From Solanum dulcamara (Eukaryota; Streptophyta; Magnoliopsida; Solanales; Solanaceae), in the NCBI RefSeq assembly GCF_947179165.1, contig NC_077245.1, positions 38,805,286 through 38,869,285 of the forward strand: a stretch of 64,000 nucleotides of DNA, given 5' to 3'. Under the pieces are notes generated by a model. It was given only the letters and a program-made list of their open reading frames with translations, did not search any database and was not told the DNA's origin. The translations under genes were made by a program, and so were the position numbers. Positions 37,584-47,901 of this stretch are shown piece after piece. Each line of letters opens with the position of its first letter. Position 1 is the first letter of the stretch.

Positions 37584-37595
37584 GCTCTGATACTA
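37584..37595 (-). other. Primer binding site, element B2 (one mismatch)
   Basis: The minus strand reads TAGTATCAGAGC, one change from TGGTATCAGAGC, next to the LTR starting at 37600. Confidence 0.85.
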
Positions 37596-37599
37596 CTTC

Positions 37600-38806
37600 T
37601 GTCACGATCCAACCTCGTAGGCTGCAATTGGGGTCCGACCTGGACCCCCTTATGCGTATCCATCCGCTACCCTTAAGTTGAACTGTGTGTGATGTGATAC
37701 CATGCATCAACCCCAATGGGTCAAAAACTTCTTTTTTTTATAAACCTGTACCCTCATTTACCTGTATCATAATGAGAAAGGGCAGGCAAGCCGACGAGGC
37801 TGCCACACCATAAAAACATTTGCAATACATCATATGAGGACAACTGAAACAAACTTACAAATAACCCACATACACATATCTACAGACCTCTAAGAGTAAT
37901 AACTGCATCATATGGTGGGACAAGGCCCCCGCCGTACCCCTGAATAAATAAATATGTATATTAAATGACCCGTATAAAAAATTAGGCTCCAGGACGGTGA
38001 AGCACTTCCGACATAGCTAAGAGGAACACCTAAGCTGACCGATCTCCAAAATGAATATCTGTACCTGTGGGCATGAAACGCAGCCCCCCAGAGGATATGG
38101 GGTCAGTACGACATAGGTATTGAGTATATAAAGCATAACATATCATAACTGAAACAACAACTGAAATGGGGATATAGAAGACATGTATAACAATTAACAG
38201 ATTACTGTACCTGCAGCTTAGGACATGCAGTCATATACCTTATCATACCCTGTACCCAGCCCTCTAGTGAACTCGATATCATAATCGTTTCATCATAATC
38301 ATGAGTCGTCATATCATCATGTATATCATTTTATCATGTCATCATATACGACATCATATCATCGTATACGACATAATCTCGTATGTCATCACAGTATATC
38401 CGATCCACTCTGGGACTCAGAGTCACAAATGTATCCCTATATTTTCATATGCATGCCTACGTAAAGTATCTTGCCCTTTAGTGAGGGACTCGGTGAAAGA
38501 GTAGTGTACGTTTATAGCGTACCATCATCATACAGTAAAATATGCCGAGAAACATTCGGCCTGATCCGTAATTTTAAAATAATGCCGAAGAACATATGGC
38601 TCAATCCAAATTTTCCATTATATCATCATATATATATCCGACCCAGGATTTGGTGATGAGCATCATCACATACAGCGTCATCGTATGCTTCACTTTATCA
38701 TATACGACATTTCATCCTCATATACTTCATACATATATATAGCCGGCCCGGGACTTGGTGAATGAATAGTAAAACTAGGCACAACCGCATTCTCGACCCT
38801 CTTATG
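37600..38806 (-). repeat. 5' LTR of element B2, cut by an insertion
   Basis: Begins TGTCACGATCC and follows B-type LTR sequence, including ATCATATCATCGTATACGACAT repeats (38300-38395). It stops at 38806 (..CTTATG), where another LTR is inserted. Comparison with 19031-19040 shows that the host would continue GGGACTCGAAGG. The right part is not in the window. Confidence 0.8.
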
Positions 38807-40051
38807 TGTCACGACCTAACCCCATAGGCCGCAACTGGGGTCCGACCTGGACCCCCCGTATACATATCTATCAGTTGTGGTCACATTGAACTGTAAATAA
38901 AATAATATCATGTAACAGAGCCCCACTAGGCAATAACATTTTCATAAACCTGTAGCCCTTTTTGTTTGTATCACAACATGATAGGGCACACAAGCCGACA
39001 AGGCTGCCATAACATAATAACATATATCATATATCATGTAGACCCAGCTGAATCAAACTGACATACACAACCACATATACATGTCTGTAGACCTCTAAAA
39101 ATATAAATGACAACATATGGCGGGATAGGGCACCCGCCGTACCCCCGAATAAATAAAAGAATTTTATACATCAATCGTCAGTTTAAACAAAACTAGGCTT
39201 TGATATAATGGAGTCGTTCCCAGCAGAGCTGAGTGGAATCCTAAGCTGACGAACTCCCAAAACCTGTACCTGTACCTACGGGCATGAAATGCACCCCCCC
39301 GAAGAAAGGGGGTCAGTACGATATATGTACTGAGTATGTAAAGCGTAACATAATACAATCGGAGGTATATCCAAAGTAGTGAAGCAGGGGAATCAATTAT
39401 CAAATCAGAAACATGTACCTGTACTCTGTGATTCATAAAAGTATGCATGCTCAACTTATATAATATAGCTGACCCTTTCAGGGGCCCGGTGAATCATATT
39501 TGTAGGACTATCACAGGCCTGGTGCCATCACCCCTTATTACAACATATCATCACACATATATACATACATACCCAGCCCTCTAGTGAAGGGCTCGGTGGA
39601 CAATGTAGTGAGTTGTGCACGATAACGTACCCGACCCTTCATGGGGCTCGGTGAACCACTATGGCATCGTATCTCATTTTCGTATCAAATACATATCAAG
39701 GGAAATGAGAGATAGCTTTCCACACACTACTATTTAACACATAGAAGCCTTACTAGGCAATACTCAATCCCTACAGGAACTCTAATACTGAACAGTGGAT
39801 AGGGGTTATGAGGCATACTTGGAATTCTGGGAATGGAATTATCCCCGCACTTCATATACAATTCACTTAAGGCTAAACATTGCCAAAAGAAAGAAAGATA
39901 GATGCACGCATTTATATCGAAACATGCCAAAAGAAAGTTCTACATACCTCTTGTGAGTTACTCTTTATCCTATTTGTCTCGTCGTCCTCTGAACCTATTC
40001 AACATGAAAACAATAAAAATATCAACTACTCTTAGCCTTCTAGTATCTTAG
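38807..40051 (-). repeat. LTR inserted in B2's 5' LTR, internally deleted
   Basis: Begins TGTCACGACCT after TTATG (38802-38806), the likely left target duplication. At about 39640 it jumps across several hundred bases of LTR, at a short stretch shared by the two sides (CATGGGGCTCGGTGA-like). It is itself interrupted at 40052 by element A3. The right end is outside the window. Confidence 0.75.
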
Positions 40052-43047
40052 TGTCACGACCCAACCCCGTAGACTGTGACTGGGGTCCGACCTGGACCCC
40101 CCGCGTACCTAGCTATCCATTGTGGTCAAATTGAACTGTAAATAAAATAATGTCATGTAACAGAGCCCCACTGGGCGATAACATTTTCATAAACCTGTAG
40201 CCCTTTTCGTTTGTATCACAATATGATAGGGCACGTAAGACGACAAGGATGCCATAACATAATAACATATATCATGTAGACCCAGCTAAATCAAACTGAC
40301 ATACACAACCAACATATACATGTCTGCAAACCTCTAAAAACATTAATGACAACATATGGCGAGACAGGGCCTGCGCCGTACCCCTGAATAGACACAACAA
40401 TTTTACACATCTATGATCCATATAAATACCTAGGCTTCGATACAATGGAGCCTCTTCCAACTGAGCTGAATGGAATCCTAAGCTGACAGACTCCCAAAAC
40501 TTGTACCTATACCTACGGGCATAAAACACAGCCCCCCAAAGAAAAGGGATCAGTACGACATATGTACTGAGTATGTAAAACATAACATAATACAACTGGA
40601 AGCATATCTGAAGTAGAGAAGTAGGGGATAAAATGTCAAATCAAAAACTGGTACTTGGAAAAGTAAAATCATGCATGCTCAAACTTTCAATATAGTCGGC
40701 CCTATCAGGGATCCGGTGAATCATATTTGTAGTATCAGTGTCAGGCCCCGTGCCATCGTCACTTTATTACAACATATCATCATAGTATCAGTATCAGGCC
40801 CCATGCCATCGTCACCTTGTTACAACACATCATCATCATATATATACATACGGATGCCGACCCTCTAGCGAGGGACTTGGTGAACAATGCAGTGAATTGC
40901 ACGAATTTGATAACCGACTCGGGACTCAGAGAAGAAGTGTTACAGTATACACAAGTAGAATAGTGAGAAACATAATACAGTTTCAATCATTATCTGAGAC
41001 TCAATGAAGTCATCAAGTAAACCATCACCTGGGGATCAGGGCAGAAGGTATTTGACGTATACTCTCTAACTGTCACTAAGGACTATGTAAAAAGGAGTTT
41101 TTGGAAATCTTAGACATATACCAATGTGAAATATCTTATAATAGTCTGAGCATTGGTTATCTCAGAGCCATTTTTTTTTACAAATAAGAGCTTAGTTGAA
41201 TCAACTATTATACAGTCACATAGAAGATTCGAAGATAGTAGCTTACTACTTTAAAGTTTAATCATTCAAAAGTGAGTGAGGGTCCTGAAGTCATATTCAG
41301 AACCTGGGAATGGAATTACCCCCAAAGATCATATCATATCCTGCTTACATCTAAGACATGCCAAAAGAGAAAGGATAGGCTTTACATACCTATACCAAAA
41401 ACATACTAAGAGAAGCTTCACATACCTCTTATGGACTCCCCTTAATCGTGTTCACGTCGTTGTCCTCGAAACCTATTTAACATGGAAGTAATGCAAGTGT
41501 TAACAACCTTAGACTTTTTAGCAACTTAGACTACCCACGAGTATTCATAGCATTAATCCCTTCGCTCGCCTTCTCGACTAGTTCTTTAACTAGTTAAGGC
41601 GTTAACGAAAATTGGGCAGCACCTCCCCTATAATGTGCCCTATCCAAATTTCCAATTAGACCCCTAAACACTACAGCCAACCAACAACAACAACCTGCAA
41701 CATATGTTTACACAATTTACACCAACAATATACAACATAAACTCCAAACGACTCGTTCAAAAATACGATATCACAATAGGGCGTCTAGCCTTTATTTTGT
41801 AACGCCTTCAATTATACGCAATAGGGGGTCATGTGGATTCAACCAGTAGCACCCTAACCCACATTAGAACATATTTAGGCCCTGAAATGACACATCACAC
41901 CCCTGCAACAGAAACTCACAAGAACAACGCCTTACTTCGACGACAATTCGACTATAGCGACTCCAATTTAGTTTATTCCAAACGTCAAGTGTTTCTATGC
42001 CATTTTCACACTTACAGCCACCTATAGGGAGTGTAACACACTCCATAACAGCACCATAAAGTCCAAATTAAAAGGAGAAACCTTACCTTACCCAAAGTTG
42101 GTCAAAATTGTCAAATCGCAACTCGGAACTTCTTCAAACGCGCTGAAATTGAGCGGGCTGTTTGTATGACTTCCTCGCTGCACCAAATTGGATTTTATCG
42201 TTATTAAACATCTCTATATAAACACGGGATACCATAATTAATTAATTCATGGAACAAAACTCGGAGGCTTACAACCAATAGGCCTAACCCGTAGCCCCTC
42301 TCTCTTGCCTCCAACGTTTTTCTCTTCTTCTTTCTTCTAAGTATCCAATTGTAAAGATGAAATTTTGGTTCCGTAAATATTGTAAAATACATATATACAT
42401 ATCCACGTGCTTAAGGAACACCGTGCTTAAGCTTCCAAAGCCATGGCTGCCTCTCTCTCACGTTTTCTCTATATGTTTGGCTGATTATTTGGATAATGAA
42501 CAAGGGAGTAGTCATATAATACATATATATATTAGGTGACACGTGTTAGACCCTTATTGGGCCACCTCAACCATGCGGCCAATGGGGTGCTGCCACGTGG
42601 CAGTGGGGTCCACCCCCCACAAGCAGGTGGGTCACGTACTTGACCCCAAGCAGGTGGGTCACCTGCCTGCTTGAGGTGCTGCCACATGTCACCCTTCTAG
42701 GCTGCCATGTCATCTTTTTTTCCCCCTCGTGGGTTCGTAATCTTGTCTTATTTTAATAGCCTATGTAATCCGTGCTACGCAAGCTTGGTACGTACTCCAA
42801 TAGCTTAAGTATGTAAGACTTCCAAGTTAGCAGCTTACGTAGGTAAATCGAGTCCTACGACTCATTACTTGGCCTCCAATTCCTTTCGAATTCTTATGAC
42901 TCTATCTCCAACCTTCTCTACTATGGGGTATCACCTTCTCCCTTCCTTAGAGTCGTTTGATAGTGTCGTAGTATATCTAGATCACATGATAATGTCCAAG
43001 GAGCTTATGAGACATTCCGAGTTTACAAAAAAGGGTGGGGTGTAACA
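40052..43047 (-). repeat. 3' LTR of element A3
   Basis: A continuous LTR of about 3.0 kb from TGTCACGACCC to GGGGTGTAACA, preceded by CTTAG (40047-40051), the presumed left target duplication. Its right end abuts the purine tract. A G-box palindrome TGCCACGTGGCA (42591-42602) and hairpin repeats (42615-42670) are present. The leader ATG region (42440) is decayed, with no donor. Confidence 0.88.
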
Positions 43048-43360
43048 TCCTTCCCCCCTTTAGAACATTCGTCCCTAAATGTTAAACAAAACTTCTCTTA
43101 GCACCTTATACAAATCGTAGGGAGATTCTTTATTGTTTCTCTAACACATACTTCTATCCAAGTACTTAATATACGAGTTTCTGGAGTTGGGGTTACCTGC
43201 AGACATCGAGAATAGGTGCGAATATTTGTGTTTCATGTTCTTTTTAGTTTCCCCAGTCATCCTCTTTCTGTATCTTGATGGAAGGCACGTCTTTAGTCTA
43301 CAATCTTCTAGTTTGCCGATTTAAGATGATTATAAGTTATCCCTCACAAGATTCCATTTC

Positions 43361-44330
43361 CTAGACATTATCTATGAAACATACCCTGGGTGGCTTGTCA
43401 GTATCTTTATGAAGCACTCCTATTTGAGGGACTGAGTGTATAGTTTCCAAATGAGGTAGTAAGCTCAACTTACCAGCCACGTTGCCCACCTTATGAGTAA
43501 CTTGATACAGTCTAATATATTTTGGGTCAAGTTCCCTTTTCGGGGGGACTCCGTTATGCACATTCAATCATCAATTTGAACTCTGAATGTTGATATTGAT
43601 TATCTGTACATCATTTCGGCTGACTCTGGGTTGTTAGTCCATAGTTTGTTTAATCATGTTTGGCCTTCCAGCTTAGTCTTTTTCCCTAATAGGGGGACTC
43701 ATACACTCTACCTTACAACATCTTATAGGGGGTCATCTGGATACTGGAACGGTAGCCCTTCTCGTAGGCAAACTCAATAAGTGGTGGAAGATAGTCCTAG
43801 CCACACTTAAAGCCAACCTCATAAGCTCGTAATATATTTTCTAGCAGTTGATAGTATGCTCAGTCTATTCAGTAGCCCAAGGAAAATATGGTATGAAGGC
43901 CTGTCGGTGCTCCCGACCTCTTCTTGGCCTGAGGTCCAAACGTTAATCATAATTGAAGTCCTTCTATCTAAGATATTAGCTGGGGAAACCTCCCAGAACT
44001 TTACTATCTTTATGTTCTATAATTCCACCTAGTTTCAGCTGAATAGGTGCTCTTGCTTGAAAGAAAATGGGCTGATTCATTAGCCTCGTATAGTCCTTCT
44101 CGACTCTTTTCAGAACTGTAATTGGCATTCTATCTTTTGGGTCCTTCTTTCCTTCCTTTTTCCAATCCTTAGGGTTGGCTACCAAATAATGTTGCAGTCC
44201 CCTCATATAATAGCTCTCGTAGTTGTTCTGTTCTTTGTCTAACATGATCTGGTATAATTCCGAAGGAATTTTGGCATATAAGCTCGTCATCCTGTAGTAA
44301 CCAGTTAGTTCTGCCAGTTTTACTTAGACC
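43361..44330 (-). pseudogene. Second integrase copy of element A3 (core and C-terminus)
   Basis: A 104-codon frame at 44290-43976 aligns by eye with plant Ty3/gypsy integrase: GLQHYLVANPKDWKKE fits the GLLQ..PEWKWE stretch before the catalytic core, and RVEKDYTRLMNQPIFF fits the V.VDRLTKSAHF segment. After a break, the frame 43567-43361 gives YQVTHKVGNVAGKLSLLPHLETIHSVPQIGVLHK, a good match to the C-terminal ...VGKVAYRLELP...HPVFHVSMLRK block. The first catalytic aspartate position is altered (EKDY) and several frame changes lie between the pieces, so it is non-functional. Confidence 0.72.
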
Positions 44331-44579
44331 CTTTCACAATTTCCCTTAGGGCTTGTAATCCTCTAGACATATTGTCTTGTGACATTCTTTACCTTTACAA
44401 GAATATGAGAGGGTACAAGAAGTATCCTAGCGCTACCTCGCTGGTCCTCATGTTTTACCCTACCTTTTTCTCCCTTATCCTACACCCAATGTCGGGGTAG
44501 ATCTTTGGTCCATTTGTGGCCATATTTTACTCCACCTGTAGCACTAATTCTATCTCGGTAATTTGGCTTAACCTATCTT

Positions 44580-44870
44580 TGTATCTCTCGATAGTTAATT
44601 GCAATTTGTGGGGACTCCGTCAGGTCCTACCACTCTTGCCTAGGACGATAGCTGTGGGGACTCCGTCAGGTCCTACCACTCTTTTACTCTACAATTTTAC
44701 ACCTTCTCGGTGGAGTAGGTAACCTTGGATCAAAGGAGCAGTGACTAATATCGTTAATCCACAAGTAACATTCCCTCCAGATTCCTCTAGCGCTGGAGTG
44801 CGAAGTGAGTCTTGTAGTCCTGGTCATATTGTGGAATTTTCGACCTTGGGTATTGCTTCCTGTCATTCGT
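44580..44870 (-). pseudogene. First integrase-core copy of element A3
   Basis: The minus strand contains the counterpart of the A4 segment with LYGVPTAIVLGKGAQVV (integrase core RLHGVP..IISDRG.QF). It carries an A3-specific duplication: a 32-bp stretch occurs identically at 44607-44638 and 44653-44684. This is a second, separate integrase core in the same element, upstream of the one at 43976-44290. Confidence 0.6.
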
Positions 44871-45168
44871 AAATTACATTAGCTAGTACCCTTACCTTTT
44901 GGGTTTTGCTTTTTCGCCCTCATAGTTGGCTGCCAAGTGGTGTCAAAATTCCCTTGCCCACTGGCCACTATAGTCATTCTGTAGTTTTCTTCTCATTAAC
45001 TGGTTCTATGTTGAAGAGATGTGGCATTTGAGTGCGTCGTCAGTTAGCAGTTAGCTAATTCTTCTTGTCTTGCTTAAATCCTTTTTACAATACCCTCAAC
45101 GTAATGTATAGTATTCCAGGAACATAATCTCATGTCGTTCCTCCGCCGCTAGTTCCTATTCTTTCATC

Positions 45169-45284
45169 TCGCGTGATCATTCCAGCACTAACGCATTAAG
45201 TTCTATTAGAATTTCGAGGTTAAGTGTGCTGGGGCGAGAGTAATACTGGGATGGGTGACCTCCCTAGGAAGTCTTCGTGTTGCG
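45169..45284 (+). pseudogene. 5S rRNA-derived sequence, antisense to element A3
   Basis: Nearly full-length 5S-like block: GCGTGATCAT, CCAGCACTAACGCA, GGTTAAGTGTGCTGGGGCGAG, then ACTGGGATGGGTGACCTCC and CGTGTTGCG at the end. The C-box region (GGATGGGTGACC) is intact. The flanks (TCGTTCCTCCG... and TTTCATTGTAATCCTTGC...) are shared with the A2 and A4 copies but not with B copies. Confidence 0.87.
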
Positions 45285-47624
45285 TTTCATTGTAATCCTT
45301 GCCATAATGTGGGGGGCACTCAACTTAGCTCCAGAGTTACCTCAACGTTATCTCGCGAGTCTTTATGTTTTGCCCTATCCTTTCATCTGTTATCTTGCAT
45401 CTAGTATCGGCGTAGACCTTTAGCTCCACTATCCTCTATTCACTTTGTGTTCTCCTCATTTTCTACCATAGGAGGCTTTCTATTTCTTTTTCTTTGGTTA
45501 TTTATCTATCGCAACATCATTTGCGACTAACTCTATAACCAACATTTTGGCTTTTGGTCTAGCATGCTGTCATTATCCTTTGTAGTGTCTCTTGAATTAT
45601 TCGATATCCTTTTATTGGTACATTCTTCTGTTTTTATACGCAGCCTTTTTCTAGTGTTATGTTGTTTCGGGTCTTGTTGGAAACTTCTTAACACTACCTT
45701 AAGTAGCATTCTTGTTTTCATCCAATTATTGGTAGCTTCCGGACCTTTCTAACTTGGTTCAGCAAGATATCTTATTGCAGTTTAGACATCCATCTCAAAT
45801 ATATTGCCATATCAATTGCCTCCTCCTACCTTTGCCATTTTCTCATTAAAACTTCCCCCCTTTAGAGGGTACTCGTACTTTCATCTATTTGTACCTTGCT
45901 CTATGTCTCTTTGTCCAGTCTCAATTTTGCCCAATCTCTTCCTCCAATCTACTTGGTACTGCATCATGTCTCCATTTATTTGCATATTTTATAATCAGAC
46001 TATCCGCGTACGGAGCCGTGGCTAAATTACGAAGTGACGAGAACCTTTCCATATTTAATGTGATGTCCTGTCTACTAATCGGTACTTGAATAATGTGACC
46101 CAAGGAACAACTCATCCAAGGCCACCTTCTACTTTTCCTTTTCCTAGAATTACTTTGCACCAGTAGTCATTCCAATTCCAATTAGGCAGTGCTAGTATTC
46201 CGACGATAACTATTTAAGGTTTTCTTGAAGTAGTAGCTTTATCACAACCTATATCCTTTGCTTCTTGGGGCGAATAGAAGTTGCGCCATTTGTTCCTTAA
46301 GTTTTCCATCCTCATCCCTTAAGGGTTCCACTATTTTTGGGTCGACGTTATGTACACCCGTCATTATTGTTTTTGTATCTTAAGCCCCATGCTCTTACTG
46401 CGTTCTCAACGTAGGCCTTTAACTTAGTCAATGCGTACTAAGTGCGTCTTACTAGTGGTTCCATTTTGTCCCTACATACTCGTATCACAATGTTCAATTC
46501 ATACTTACATATCCCCCTTTTAATTCGTATTCGTGTTCAGTTCCTGACATCTCTTTGAGGTGCTTTTGTTCGAAGCTCTTTCCCCAATTAGTCATTGGAG
46601 AACTATAAACTGTTATCGTAAACCATTTTCCAATCATTGTTGGAAGAAACCGAAATCTCTTAAACATCACAGTACTTCTGTTAATACTTGACCTACCTAG
46701 TCCCCTTCCGAGTTTATCCTCGAGTTATGAACAACTCATCTAATTTACAATAGGAGTCGGGGGTTTGGTATTTTCAAAAATGAGTGGAGCTCAATTACTG
46801 GACATCTTATCTTTCAACCTGAGCTTCTCTTTTTTTTTTACAACATAGTTACATCTGGAGATACTGTGGTCTGAACTGTACTGCTAAGACAAACTTTTGT
46901 TTCTTCGAAATAAATTTCCCCAAGTAAAACGGGTATCCCTTATCGATGACATGAATAGTATCTTTTACATCTTTAATTTAGCATCCTATAGGTACCCGGT
47001 ATCAATTTCCAAGATATGTTATAAACTATGTTTTATTCCCTTCTTCTTGTATTGGGAAAATTTTGGCAAAGTTTCTCCTACACTTCTTACTATCCCAAAA
47101 CCTGCAGGCAGAAAATACCAACAATGCCTCACAGGGCCAACATATATATATACATATCATATCACAGCCGCACAGGGCTTTCAATGTCATCTCATATCGC
47201 AGCCACACAGGGCTTTCAACGTCAATAATAATATAAAAATACTGGACTTACCTCATATGTCCAACTTCAAACTGCATCTATTGCACTTCCTGTCTGCTTT
47301 CCTTTCAGGTTTCAACTTTACATTTCAATAGTACTTCACTACCTTACCCGACGGATATCTTCCGTGGATTTACTTTACTTACCTGTATGCTTCGTAACTT
47401 TCCATGTCATCAATTACTTCCTTCTATTGGTGTCGTCCTTCTGTTAAGATCCAAGGTTAGTATAAGGAATTTTCCTATGAATCAGATCTAAAGCACAATC
47501 TCAAATGTGAAAAAAAAGTAACATCTTAAATGTCCTATAGCTTCCTGTTTATGGATGTGGCACACAATACATCGATAACCAAGACTCTACTAGACACGAT
47601 CTGCAGACAATCCAAGGACGAACT

Positions 47625-47636
47625 GCTCTGATACCA
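47625..47636 (-). other. Primer binding site, element A3
   Basis: The minus strand reads TGGTATCAGAGC exactly, four bases from the LTR start at 47641 (TGTCACGACCC). Confidence 0.92.
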
Positions 47637-47640
47637 CTTC

Positions 47641-47901
47641 TGTCACGACCCAACCCCGTAGGCCGTGACTGGGGTCCGACCTGGACCCCCGCGTACCTAG
47701 CTATCCAATGTGGTCAAATGGAATTGTAAATAAAACAATATCATATAATAGAGCCCCACTAGGCGATAACATTTTCATAAACCTGTAGCCCTCTTCGTTT
47801 GTATCACAACATGACAGGACACGCAAGCAGATAAGGCTGCCATAACATAATAACATATATCATATATCATGTAGATCCAGCTAAATCAAACTAACATATA
47901 C
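47641..47901 (-). repeat. 5' LTR of element A3, cut by element A4
   Basis: The first 260 bp of a minus-strand LTR. It is interrupted at 47902 by the start of a plus-strand LTR. The remaining part of this LTR must lie beyond the window if A4 and B3 are simple insertions. Confidence 0.85.

Larger units (their letters stand above)
34133..37599 (-). mobile_element. Type B internal region of element B2
   Basis: Opens on the left with the reversed purine tract (34133-34149) and ends on the right with the PBS (37584-37595). It matches B3 at 59159-62859 in reverse: integrase remnants at about 34230-34600, a 5S-derived block at 35263-35362, an internal purine tract at 35458-35470 and the leader at 37020-37400 with AGCCACACAGGG repeats. 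The middle of the integrase core, present in B1 and B3, appears lost between about 34600 and 34640. No gag, protease, reverse transcriptase or RNase H is recognised. Confidence 0.75.
43048..47640 (-). mobile_element. Type A internal region of element A3
   Basis: A 4.6-kb region bounded by a clean purine tract (43048-43064, TCTAAAGGGGGGAAGGA on the minus strand) and PBS (47625-47636). In element order: leader with splice-like sites (47050-47400), A-specific sequence (45300-47000), internal purine tract (45852-45864), antisense 5S block (45169-45284), first integrase core (44580-44870), second integrase core and C-terminus (43361-44330). It is collinear with A4. No gag zinc knuckle, protease, reverse transcriptase or RNase H is recognisable. 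Confidence 0.8.

Noticed and set aside
46897..47331. Longest open frame in the window, 144 codons
   Set aside because: It lies antisense to the type A leader of A3, has no recognisable domain, and its relatives at 13948 and 27972 are shorter or in other frames.
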